Source of the DNA: KK5 sp034043675
Lineage (GTDB): Bacteria > Pseudomonadota > Gammaproteobacteria > Burkholderiales > Burkholderiaceae_C
Assembly: GCF_034043675.1 (NCBI RefSeq)
Contig: NZ_JAXCLA010000012.1
Coordinates: 1-64,000 of the forward strand
DNA length: 64,000 nt
Direction of reading: 5' to 3'
The stretch's first letter is position 1. Each line of letters opens with the position of its first letter. Below, piece after piece: positions 1 to 9,462 of the stretch. Under the pieces are notes generated by a model that saw only the letters and a list, made by a program, of their open reading frames with translations, had not been told where the DNA came from and ran no database searches. Position numbers and translations under genes: made by a program.

Positions 1-130
1 GTGAGAATGCTCATGGACTTCCCCTTCCGGATGCGTTGATGAGATATCGCACTTCCCATCGTGGCATTCAGTTGCCGTTCGCCGCAACGCGGCCCATTCG
101 GGACGGGGAAGTCCCTTTCATTCGTTAGCC
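1..130 (+). other. Integron attC site, left end cut by window
   Basis: The right end carries a simple-site box GTTAGCC (124-130) close to the integron R' consensus GTTRRRY. The 32 bases at 99-130 are largely the reverse complement of the first 30 bases of the window: the core GGACTTCCCC at 15-24 pairs with GGGGAAGTCC at about 105-114, and GAATG near the left pairs with CATTC near the right. The matching R'' box should lie about 5 bases left of the window edge. Long imperfect inverted repeats ending in GTTRRRY are the signature of attC sites; a size near 135 bp is within the known range. An open reading frame begins within 20 bases of it, as expected in a gene cassette. Confidence 0.6.
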
Positions 131-146
131 ATTGCAGCAGCGCTTC

Positions 147-827
147 ATGCCGGATACACATCTGCTCTACGAGAGAAATTTCGACACACTGCTGCTCGAC
201 AGCCTCGACTTTCTTAGAAGGTCTTCAGACCTCCACGAAGTGGACGATGAGGGCCAAGCATTCGCCCGAATCTCGATAACCTATTCATTGCTGCTCCTTG
301 AGGCGGTCGCGAACACCTGTCTCGAACATCTCGACTTAAGCCGATCTGTGCACGACGAAATGGACCGACTTCCGGTGCTTGCAAAGTTCGACTTTTACCT
401 TCGGATTCGATTTAAGGGTCGCAATCTTGATCGCGGCAGTCACTATGTTGAATGGCTGTATGAGCTGAAGAGGCTCCGGGATGGCCTTGTGCACCTCAAG
501 CCTCACAAGGTCGAATGGATCGGTGATCTCGATGGCAGCATGTCGGCCGAGTCCGTTCGCACCAAAAGCCTAGATATTGCGGTCAACCCGAAATTCTGGG
601 GCAAATCAGATGCAATCAACGTCAGTCGTGGCGTGCATGGATTTCTCCGGTACTTCTTTCGAGAGCAATGTCGATATGGCCCTACCAAGGTCGCGTCGCT
701 ACTCTTTTCGGAATCCCGGGTGCCTGGCGACAACAATCACTTCTTTCCCTGTGCGCCACGACATTGGAAGGCACTCTTCGCATCCCGGGATGTGGACCTG
801 TCGTATATCAAGCTGATGTGGGTGTGA
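147..827 (+). CDS. HEPN-like protein in integron cassette
   Basis: Hypothetical soluble protein of about 226 residues without signal peptide or membrane segment. An R-D-G-L-V-H stretch near residue 111 of this start fits the R(N/D)x3H active-site motif of HEPN-fold RNases and their inactive relatives; the helical, charged sequence around it also fits. Function is not established. The gene starts just after one attC and stops 8 bases before the next, so it is the single complete cassette gene of the visible array. Its base composition is visibly lower in GC than every chromosomal neighbour, which fits horizontal acquisition. Start chosen at ATG 147; a TTG at 132, almost touching the attC, is in frame and possible. 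No clear ribosome-binding site precedes either, which is common in cassettes. Confidence 0.6.
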   Translation: MPDTHLLYERNFDTLLLDSLDFLRRSSDLHEVDDEGQAFARISITYSLLLLEAVANTCLEHLDLSRSVHDEMDRLPVLAKFDFYLRIRFKGRNLDRGSHYVEWLYELKRLRDGLVHLKPHKVEWIGDLDGSMSAESVRTKSLDIAVNPKFWGKSDAINVSRGVHGFLRYFFREQCRYGPTKVASLLFSESRVPGDNNHFFPCAPRHWKALFASRDVDLSYIKLMWV

Positions 828-834
828 AGGCGAT

Positions 835-885
835 GGCTAACCCTGCATTCCAGCGGACGCCTAACGGCGCCGCTGAAATTGAACG

Positions 886-891
<6 letters not shown>
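835..891 (+). other. Integron attC site
   Basis: This 57-bp site starts with GGCTAAC (835-841) and ends with GTTAGAC (885-891), the latter a perfect R' box (GTTRRRY). The two 22-base arms (835-856 and 870-891) pair at 16 of 22 positions, including an uninterrupted CAGCGG/CCGCTG at the inner end. Mismatches cluster in the outer half, as in attC hairpins with extrahelical bases. The 13-base centre (857-869) is the terminal spacer. It follows the cassette gene by 7 bases. It is the last attC of the array in this direction, because recQ follows directly. Confidence 0.75.
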
Positions 892-2755
<1,864 letters not shown>

Positions 2756-2757
<2 letters not shown>

Positions 2758-3271
2758 GGACCCGCTATTGTCGATGGAGACGAAATTGAGCCCAGACGAG
2801 CTTCGAGGGAGCCTGATTCGCAACTTCCTGACGGTGCCGCGCGAGCACTTCGTGCGCGAGCCGCTGTACGAGTCGAGCATGGCCCGGGTCAGCGACGGCA
2901 CCGTCGCCCGCAAGCTCGGCTGCGGCGTGGACACGCTGCCGCCAGGCAAGACCGGCTGCCCCTATCACTTCCACCATGCGCAGGAGGAGATGTTTGTCAT
3001 CCTCGAAGGCCGCGGCACCTTGCGCGTGGCCGGCCGGATGCTGCCGATCGAGGCCGGCGACGTGATCCACATCCCGCCCGGCCCCGAGTACCCGCACCAG
3101 ATCCTCAACACCTCCGACGCCGACCTGAAGTTCCTGTCGATCAGCAGCCAGGAGCGGCCCGAGGTCTGCGAGTACCCGGATTCGGACAAGACCGGGGTGT
3201 TCTTCGGCAAGGGCAAGCGCCCGCCTTTGATCCAAAGAGAATCGCTCGACTACTGGGACGGCGAGCCCTGA
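2756..3271 (+). CDS. Cupin domain protein
   Basis: Single-domain cupin of about 171 residues with metal-binding motif 1 visible as YHFHHAQEEMFVILEG (HxH, then E about 5 residues on) and motif 2 as PPGPEYPHQI. Cupins of this size bind a metal and often a small sugar or organic acid; no specific substrate can be read. Its ATG at 2756 shares the CATG tetranucleotide with the recQ start on the opposite strand, so the two genes are divergent with no intergenic space. A second in-frame ATG at 2774 is an alternative start. It is convergent with the lipoprotein gene to its right, 6 bases away. Confidence 0.7.
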
Positions 3272-3277
3272 TGAGGG

Positions 3278-4123
3278 CTATTTCTTGTCGCCCCGCGCGT
3301 TGACCGAGCCCAGGCCCTCGGTCGACTTCTTCACCTGCGGCTGGCCCCAGTAGTCGACGTTGCCGACGCCGGAGATGCCGACGCGTAGCGCGTCCGTCAC
3401 CCACAGGTGGGCGTTGCCGACGCCGCTGATCGAGACGCTGGCCGAGGTGGCGCGCAGCGAGTCGGCGATCAGCTTGCCCTTGCCGCTGATGCTCAGCCGC
3501 AGCGCCTTGACCTGGCCGGACAGCTGGCCGTCGCCGGCGCCTGAGACGTCGAAGCTCAAGGTGCCCGCGTTCAGCTCGTCCATCCGCACCTGGCCGGCGC
3601 CGGAGATGCTGATGACGAGCTGGTCGGAGCGGATCGGTCCGACGGAGACGAGGTCGGTAGCGCCGGACAGGGTGAGCGCGCTCAGCTCGCGCATCCGCAC
3701 CTCGACCTGCAGGCGCCGGTTGCCGGCCCAGAACTTCCAGCCGCCGCCCGGGTGGATCGTCAGCCGCTTGTTGCGCACCTCGATCTCCACCCCCTGTTGC
3801 ACCGTGTCGTCGCCGGAGATGAAGACCTGGTCGCGCTCGTCCTGGATCAGCCGCACCTTGGCGGAGCCGTCGATCTCGACGCGGTCGAACGGACCCGGCG
3901 TGTAGAGGCGGCCGTCGGTCAGCGGCGGAACCGGAGGCACCGGTGGCACCGCGGGAACGGCCGGTGTCGCGGGGACGGGCTGGGCCGCCGGCGTGGCTGG
4001 CGTTGCGGGCGTCGCCGGCACGGCGGGTGTCGGGTACGGCGCTGGGGTCGGCGGTGTCGCGCGCTGCGCCTCGGCGCAGCCGGCGCAGGCCAGCAGCAGG
4101 AGGCTCGGCCAGATGCGGTTCAT
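3278..4123 (-). CDS. DUF2807 (head-GIN) lipoprotein
   Basis: A 281-residue exported protein with a lipobox-like signal peptide (LLLLACAGC), a Pro/Ala-rich linker with repeated PATPA units (roughly residues 22-68), and a repetitive beta-rich C-terminal region (SISGAGQV, DVSGAGDG, SISGKGKL, SISGVGNA, GISGVGNV) typical of DUF2807 'putative auto-transporter adhesin, head GIN' domains. Such proteins form a right-handed beta-helix-like fold; the role is unknown, probably at the cell envelope. Its ATG overlaps the stop of the response regulator by 4 bases (ATGA), so it is the third gene of a sensor-regulator-lipoprotein operon. That suggests it is part of the response or of the sensing. Confidence 0.8.
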   Translation of the reverse strand: MNRIWPSLLLLACAGCAEAQRATPPTPAPYPTPAVPATPATPATPAAQPVPATPAVPAVPPVPPVPPLTDGRLYTPGPFDRVEIDGSAKVRLIQDERDQVFISGDDTVQQGVEIEVRNKRLTIHPGGGWKFWAGNRRLQVEVRMRELSALTLSGATDLVSVGPIRSDQLVISISGAGQVRMDELNAGTLSFDVSGAGDGQLSGQVKALRLSISGKGKLIADSLRATSASVSISGVGNAHLWVTDALRVGISGVGNVDYWGQPQVKKSTEGLGSVNARGDKK

Positions 4124-4854
4124 ATCGATTGCTCCCGAAGCTTCTTGGAGACCTCACGGCTGGCCGTGATGCGGGTACCGTCGCGCATCTGCACGATCAG
4201 TTGCGAGTTGTCGTCGGGCGTCATCGAGTCGACGAAATCCAGGTTGACGATGCAGGCGCGCTGCAGCCGCAGGAAGCGCGTGGGGTCCAGCCGCTGCTCG
4301 AAGGCCGCGATCGGCAGCCGCACCAGGAAGCTGCGGCCGCGGCTGGCGATGGCGGTGTACTTGTTGTCGGAGCGCAGGTGCTCGATCTCGTCGACCTGCA
4401 GCGGGAAGATCTTGCCCTGGTCGCGCACCATCAGCCGCGTCAGCGGTTCGCTGGACGGTGCCTGCAGCGCCTCGACGACCGGCGCGGCGATCTGCGTGGC
4501 GTGCTCGACGGCCTCGACGAAACGCTCGTGCGAGAAAGGCTTCAGCAGGTAGTCCACCGCATGCAGCTCGAAGGCGGCCAGCGCGTGCTCGTCGTAGGCG
4601 GTGGTGAAGATCACGGCGGGGCGCTCCCCGTCCTCGCCCAGCGCGCGCAGCACCTGCAGGCCGGTCAGGCCGGGCATCTGGATGTCCATCAGCACCAGGT
4701 CGGGCTTCTGCGCACGGATCTCGGCCAGCGCGGCCTCGCCGTTGGCGGCGATGCCGATCAGATCGAGTTGCGGCATGTCGCGCACCCAGTCGGCCAGCGC
4801 CTCGGCGGCCAGCGGTTCGTCTTCGGCGATCAGGACTCTGGTGGTGCTCATCAT
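4120..4854 (-). CDS. LytTR-family response regulator
   Basis: Two-domain transcription regulator of about 244 residues. The N-terminal receiver domain shows the acidic pair (AEDEP), the phospho-acceptor Asp in LVLMDIQMPG and the conserved Lys in LLKPF. The C-terminal half is a LytTR DNA-binding domain (VDEIEHLRSDNKYT, then FLRLQRACIVNLDFV). It is the partner of the LytS-type kinase encoded immediately upstream, 2 bases between genes. An in-frame ATG at 4851 is equally possible as a start because two Met codons are adjacent. Confidence 0.9.
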   Translation of the reverse strand: MMSTTRVLIAEDEPLAAEALADWVRDMPQLDLIGIAANGEAALAEIRAQKPDLVLMDIQMPGLTGLQVLRALGEDGERPAVIFTTAYDEHALAAFELHAVDYLLKPFSHERFVEAVEHATQIAAPVVEALQAPSSEPLTRLMVRDQGKIFPLQVDEIEHLRSDNKYTAIASRGRSFLVRLPIAAFEQRLDPTRFLRLQRACIVNLDFVDSMTPDDNSQLIVQMRDGTRITASREVSKKLREQSI

Positions 4855-4856
4855 GT

Positions 4857-5954
4857 TCACTGGGGAATGAGAAGGTCGACACGGAAGCCGGCGCCCGGCG
4901 CGGTCTGCACACGCAGCCGGGCCCGGCCCTCGTAGTCCAGCGCAAAGCGGCGCTGCAGCGCGGCCAGGCCGATGCCGCGGCGACCGCCCGGCTTGTCTTC
5001 GAGCTTGGCCGGGTCGCAGCCGGGGCCGTCGTCCTCGATGCTCAGCTCCAGGCCCTGGCTCAGCGCATTGCGGCTGCTGCGGATGCGGATGCTGCCGCCC
5101 ATCACGCGCGGCGCCACGCCGTGCAGGATGCTGTTCTCCACCAGCGGCTGCAGGGTCAGCGGGGGCAGTTCGTCTTCCAGGGTGGCGGGGTCCAGCTGCC
5201 AGTCGATGCTGAGCCGGCCACCCAGGCGCAGCGATTCGAGCGCCAGGTAGTCGCGGACGAACTCGATCTCTTCGTTCAGGCTCACCCGGTCGGTGGCGCT
5301 CCGCTTGGTGTCCAGCACGTAGCGCAGCATGCCGGCGAAACGCAGCAATGCGGCCTCGGCGGCCTGCGGGTCCTTGCGCGTCAGCGCGATCAAGGTGTTC
5401 AGCGTGTTGAACAGGAAGTGCGGATTCAGCTTGCCGCTGATCACGGCCAGCTCGGCCCGCGCCAGCGCCGACTCGGCCTGCGCCGCGGCCACCGCGGCGG
5501 CGCGGGCGCGCTGGGTCTGCAATGCGGCGGTGAAGCCTGTGGCGATGGCCGCGTAGACCACCACGCCCCAGATCGCGCGCCACAGCAAGGTCTGCGTCAG
5601 CACCGCCGAGGCATGGTCGATGCCGAACATCGCCCAGGCGCTACCGAACTCCAGCGCCTGCCAGGCCGCGCCGAATAGCAGCGCTGCGGCTACGTGGACG
5701 CCGGCCAGCACGCCGGCGGAGAACTCCTGCTTCTGCAGGCTGCGCACCCAGGGCAGCACCGCAAAGCCCAGCAGCATCGGGGGCCAGAGGGTCAGGCTGG
5801 CCTGGTAGACGGCCACCCACAGCTGCCACAGCCCGCGCTGGAATTCCGCCCCGGCCAGCACGTAGAGCAGCCAGGCCAGCAGGCAGGCGCCGGCATAGGC
5901 GAGCCAGAGGCGGCGGCTGTTGGGCGTGGACGGTGACGAGGGGGCTGCGGGCAT
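4857..5954 (-). CDS. LytS/YpdA-type sensor histidine kinase
   Basis: Membrane sensor kinase of 365 residues. Four hydrophobic stretches fill about residues 15-145. They are followed by a short Ala-rich coiled linker and a His_kinase domain whose phosphorylation motif is KLNPHFLFNTLNTL, characteristic of the LytS class and unlike classical HisKA. The C-terminal ATPase domain has the N box (LVENSILHG) and G box (DDGPGCD, GGRRGIGL). It heads the operon with the LytTR regulator and the DUF2807 lipoprotein. The signal sensed is not evident. Confidence 0.88.
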   Translation of the reverse strand: MPAAPSSPSTPNSRRLWLAYAGACLLAWLLYVLAGAEFQRGLWQLWVAVYQASLTLWPPMLLGFAVLPWVRSLQKQEFSAGVLAGVHVAAALLFGAAWQALEFGSAWAMFGIDHASAVLTQTLLWRAIWGVVVYAAIATGFTAALQTQRARAAAVAAAQAESALARAELAVISGKLNPHFLFNTLNTLIALTRKDPQAAEAALLRFAGMLRYVLDTKRSATDRVSLNEEIEFVRDYLALESLRLGGRLSIDWQLDPATLEDELPPLTLQPLVENSILHGVAPRVMGGSIRIRSSRNALSQGLELSIEDDGPGCDPAKLEDKPGGRRGIGLAALQRRFALDYEGRARLRVQTAPGAGFRVDLLIPQ

Positions 5955-6222
5955 GGTCAGCGCTGCCCGGCCGTCCGAAGGCGCTGACGCGCCCCCTCGG
6001 GGGGCAGTGAACGAAGTGAGCGGGGGGGCAACATGGTCAGCATCTTAGGAGTCGCCCACCGGCGGCGCAGCGCCGGGGCGATCAATCGCCGGCCCGGCGG
6101 CGCGGATTGCGATTTCGTGACACCGGCCGGGCCTCCCCTGGTCCGCAGGAGGCGGCCGCCGAGGGTCAGGCGGCATAATCCGCCACCTACCCACCGAATT
6201 GAACGAACGAGCGGAGCCCCTC
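5955..6222. other. Intergenic region with GC-rich hairpin
   Basis: This 268-base gap separates the divergent kinase and ssb genes. Around 5989-6007 lies a near-perfect palindrome of C and G runs (GCCCCCTCGGGGGGC), followed by a purine-rich tail that itself ends in a G run. Repeats of this general form recur in Burkholderiales genomes. The gap should hold both promoters, but no convincing -35/-10 pair could be assigned. Confidence 0.35.
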
Positions 6223-6774
6223 ATGGCCAGCGTCAACAAAGTCATCATCGTCGGCAACCTCGGCCGCGACCCCGAACTCCGATACAACCCCAGCGGCGTG
6301 GCCTTCTGCTCCGTCAGCATCGCCACCACGCGCCAGTGGAAGAACCGCGAGAGCGGCGAGCGCCAGGAAGAAACCGAATGGCACCGCGTCGTCTTCAACG
6401 ACAAGCTGGCCGAAATCGTCGGCGAGTACTGCAAGAAGGGCCGTTCGCTGTACGTCGAAGGCCGCCTGCGCACCCGCAAGTGGCAGGACAAGGAAGGCCG
6501 CGACACCTACACCACCGAAATCATCGCCACCGAGATGCAGATGCTCGGCGGCCGTGACGGCGGCGGCGAGGGTGGCGAAGGCGGCGGCGGTGGTGGATAC
6601 GGCCGCAGCAGCGCCCCGCGCGGCGGCGACGATTACGGCGATGCGCCGGCCGCCGCCCCGCGTGCTCCGGCCCGCACGGCCGCCCCGGCTCCCCGCGCGC
6701 CGGCGGCTGCCCGCCCGGCACCGACGAAGTCCTCGACCGGCTTCGACGACATGGACGACGACATCCCGTTCTGA
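6223..6774 (+). CDS. ssb: Single-stranded DNA-binding protein
   Basis: SSB of 183 residues, which coats single-stranded DNA in replication and repair and recruits partners through its acidic tail. The OB fold occupies about residues 1-110 (KVIIVGNLGRDPE, EETEWHRVV, YVEGRLRTRKW). It is followed by a Gly-rich then Pro/Ala-rich linker and the canonical C-terminal tip DDDIPF. Start at ATG 6223 because the protein then begins MASVNKVIIVGN, as in proteobacterial homologues. A strong terminator follows 32 bases after the stop, so it is probably monocistronic. Confidence 0.97.
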   Translation: MASVNKVIIVGNLGRDPELRYNPSGVAFCSVSIATTRQWKNRESGERQEETEWHRVVFNDKLAEIVGEYCKKGRSLYVEGRLRTRKWQDKEGRDTYTTEIIATEMQMLGGRDGGGEGGEGGGGGGYGRSSAPRGGDDYGDAPAAAPRAPARTAAPAPRAPAAARPAPTKSSTGFDDMDDDIPF

Positions 6775-6805
6775 GTCCGGCCGGCAGCAGCCCTGCCCGC
6801 ATCAG

Positions 6806-6840
6806 GCCCGCAGCCGCAACGGCTGCGGGCCTTTTTCTTT
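6806..6840 (+). terminator. Rho-independent terminator of ssb
   Basis: A perfect GC-rich stem (GCCCGCAGCC at 6806-6815 with GGCTGCGGGC at 6821-6830, loop about 5 bases) is followed by CCTTTTTCTTT, a classical intrinsic terminator reading away from ssb. Confidence 0.85.
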
Positions 6841-6935
6841 GCCGCCCGGCAAAGGTGCGCGCTTGAACCCGCCGAGGGCCCGCAGGCACATACCGCAGGC
6901 GCAGCGTCGTGCGGCGCCCTGTGGAGAGGCCCTGC

Positions 6936-8393
6936 ATGCTGTCCATCCTGATCGGACATTCCTATTTCCAGCAGTTCGACCGCAAGCAGGCCGAACGCGC
7001 GAAACCCTATCCGCCGCTGGCGACGCTGCAGGTCGCGGCGCTGCTGCGGCAGCAGGGCCACCGCGTCGGCCTGTTCGACGCGATGCTGGCCGCCAGCGAG
7101 GCAGAGTTCGAGGCCAGCCTTGAGCGTGACCGGCCGCAACTCGTGCTGGTCTACGAGGACAACTACAACTTCCTGACCAAGATGTGCCTGGCCCGCATGC
7201 GCGAGGCCTGCCTGGCGATGATCGGCATGGCGCGCGAGCGCGGCGCCCGGGTGATCGTGGCCGGCTCGGATGCCAGTGATGCGCCGGAACCCTATCTGCA
7301 AGCGGGCGCCGATGTGGTGCTGCGGGGCGAAGGGCTGACGGAGCTGCAGGCGATGCTGCCGCGCCTGGCGGCACGGATCGACCTGCCGGCGCTGCAGCTG
7401 ATCGCGGGCCTGCCTTCCGCCAGCTGCCTGGCCGACGGTGTCGTGCGGCGCGGCGAAGCGCCCTTGCTGGCCTACGCGGAAGTCCCCAGCCGCGGCGAGG
7501 AGCGGCCGCTGGAGGCCGAGGCTGCCTGGGATCTCGTCGACGTCGAGCGCTACCGGCGCGTGTGGACGCAGGCGCACGGCCGGTTCAGCCTCAACATGGC
7601 CTCCTCCAAGGGCTGCAGCTTCCGCTGCGCCTGGTGCGCCAAGCCGATCTGGGGCCGGCGCTACGAGCAGCGCGACCCGGTCGCCGTCGCGGCCGAGATG
7701 ACGCTGCTGCGTGAGCGCTTCGCCCCCGATCACGTCTGGTTCGCGGACGACATCTTCGGCTTCCGCGCCGACTGGGTGCAGCGCTTTGCCGATGCGCTCG
7801 AAGCGCGCGGCGGCGGCGTGCCCTTCACCATCCAGATCCGGCCCGACCTGATCAGCGAGGCGATGGCCCAGGCGCTGGCGCGGGCGGGCTGCCAGGAGGC
7901 CTGGCTCGGCGCCGAGAGCGGCAGCCAGAAGGTGCTGGACGCGATGGACAAGGGCACGACGGTCGAGACCATCCATCTGGCACGCGCGCGGCTGCGCGAG
8001 CAGGGCATCCGCGTGGGCTTCTTCATCCAGCTCGGCTACCTGGGCGAGGAGGGGGAGGACCTGCTCGCGACCCGGCGCCTGGTCGAGCAGGCCCGGCCGG
8101 ACGACGTCGGTGTCAGCGTCGCCTATCCGCTGCCCGGCACGCGCTTCTTCGACGAGGTGCAGGCGCAGTTGCGTGGCAAGACGCACTGGGACGACAGCGG
8201 CGACCTGGCCATGATGTTCGAAGGCACCTTCGGCACGGCCTTCTACCGCGAAGCGCGGGACCTGCTGCACGAGCAGGTCCGGGTCTCGCAGCTGCCTTCC
8301 GAAGCCCGGGCGCTGGCCGAGCCTGTTCTGGCCGGCCGCTGGGACGCGCTAATGGCCCGCGCGCAAGTCCATCAGGAAGCCTGTCTCGCGTGA
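6936..8393 (+). CDS. B12-binding radical SAM protein
   Basis: Radical SAM enzyme of 485 residues with a cobalamin-binding-type N-terminal Rossmann domain (about residues 1-150, ending in GADVVLRGEG) and a radical SAM core whose 4Fe-4S motif is GCSFRCAWC (CxxxCxxC). The class B arrangement is typical of enzymes that methylate or rearrange unactivated carbons in antibiotics, lipids and cofactors. The DxHxxG cobalamin motif is not obvious, so cobalamin use is uncertain. The substrate is unknown. Start at ATG 6936, preceded by GGAGAGG at good distance. It stands at the left border of a biosynthetic locus of unknown product and is transcribed on the opposite strand from the other two radical SAM genes. 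Confidence 0.82.
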   Translation: MLSILIGHSYFQQFDRKQAERAKPYPPLATLQVAALLRQQGHRVGLFDAMLAASEAEFEASLERDRPQLVLVYEDNYNFLTKMCLARMREACLAMIGMARERGARVIVAGSDASDAPEPYLQAGADVVLRGEGLTELQAMLPRLAARIDLPALQLIAGLPSASCLADGVVRRGEAPLLAYAEVPSRGEERPLEAEAAWDLVDVERYRRVWTQAHGRFSLNMASSKGCSFRCAWCAKPIWGRRYEQRDPVAVAAEMTLLRERFAPDHVWFADDIFGFRADWVQRFADALEARGGGVPFTIQIRPDLISEAMAQALARAGCQEAWLGAESGSQKVLDAMDKGTTVETIHLARARLREQGIRVGFFIQLGYLGEEGEDLLATRRLVEQARPDDVGVSVAYPLPGTRFFDEVQAQLRGKTHWDDSGDLAMMFEGTFGTAFYREARDLLHEQVRVSQLPSEARALAEPVLAGRWDALMARAQVHQEACLA

Positions 8394-8416
8394 CGATGGC
8401 GCCGCTTCTTCAAGAA

Positions 8417-9439
8417 TCAATGCCGGCCGAGCAGTTCGCCCAGCGCGGCCACGCCCTCGCGCGGATGCGCGCCGCGGCGCAGCTCGAAGCAGCGGAGCTT
8501 GGCGATGCTGCGTTCGAAGGCCGGCCAGTTGTCGAGCTGGGCCGCGTAGGGCTGGGTCGCGCGCAGGCGGACCGTCGCGGTTGCAAGGTCCAGCGGCCGC
8601 AGCAAGGGCTGCCCGTCGCTGACTTCCGGGCTCAGGAACACGATCGCCTGCAAGGCCAGCGGCGTCGCTGCCAGCACGGCGCCGCTGCCGCGAAGGTCGA
8701 CCTCGAACTTCTCCACCCCGCTGCGGCGGCGGATCACCGGCGCGGCCTGCATCTGCACGCGGCGCGCCTCCGCTTTGACGAAGCGCAGCGCATCGAAGCG
8801 TGGATGAAGGAAGTTCGCCACGCCGGTCACTTTCAAGGATGCCGGGTCGACGAAGCTCGCGTCCTCGGTCAGGAACTCCATCCCTTCCAGCAGCGCTTGC
8901 AGGGTCAGCGTGGTCTTGCCAGCGCCGCTGTCGCCGATGAGCAGCACGCCGCGGCCCTGCCAACCCACGCAGCCGGCATGCAGGGGCGCCAGGTTCTGCG
9001 CGCGGCTGGCCAGCGTGAAGACGGCGAACTCGAGCAGCTCGTAGCGGGCGTGATAGCGGTGGGCTGCAAGCAAGCCGCGGGAGATCGACACGCAGGCGCC
9101 GCGTGCGGCCGGCGCGGCGAAGGCGAAGTTCGCGCCATCGATGACCGCGCCGAACAGGCCGGCGCCGCCGTGCATCCGCGGCAACGGCGGTTCGGCCTGA
9201 TCGGCGAGCGAGATGTCGTCGATCAAGGCCAGATCGACGCGCAACGGAGCCGGCGTCGCGCCCAGTCGCTGCGCCGGCAGGTCGGCGTAGGCCTGGTCGA
9301 CGAGGTCCAGCAATTCGGCGCTGTCGCTGCGGAACTCGAAGCGCGTTCCGAGCAGATCAAGCTCGATCGCGCGTTGGCTGCTTCCGAACTCGCCGAAGGG
9401 ATCGGCCGCATTGGCAGCCGGTGGGTTCACGGTGTTCAT
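8417..9439 (-). CDS. HprK-related kinase (HprK_rel_A-like)
   Basis: Protein of 340 residues with a P-loop (LLIGDSGAGKTTLT, about residues 165-180) embedded in an HPr-kinase-like fold, preceded by a family-typical N-terminal domain (IELDLLGTRFEF). It is too divergent to be HprK of the phosphotransferase system. Related proteins occur in small clusters with a nucleotidyltransferase-fold protein and a PqqD-like chaperone, and in peptide or glycan modification loci; the substrate is not known. It is divergent from the nucleotidyltransferase gene with 23 bases between the starts. ATG 9439 was chosen because the recognisable domain begins soon after; an upstream in-frame extension exists but overlaps the divergent gene. 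Confidence 0.72.
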   Translation of the reverse strand: MNTVNPPAANAADPFGEFGSSQRAIELDLLGTRFEFRSDSAELLDLVDQAYADLPAQRLGATPAPLRVDLALIDDISLADQAEPPLPRMHGGAGLFGAVIDGANFAFAAPAARGACVSISRGLLAAHRYHARYELLEFAVFTLASRAQNLAPLHAGCVGWQGRGVLLIGDSGAGKTTLTLQALLEGMEFLTEDASFVDPASLKVTGVANFLHPRFDALRFVKAEARRVQMQAAPVIRRRSGVEKFEVDLRGSGAVLAATPLALQAIVFLSPEVSDGQPLLRPLDLATATVRLRATQPYAAQLDNWPAFERSIAKLRCFELRRGAHPREGVAALGELLGRH

Positions 9440-9462
9440 TGGGTAGGGCCGCAGGAGTGAAG

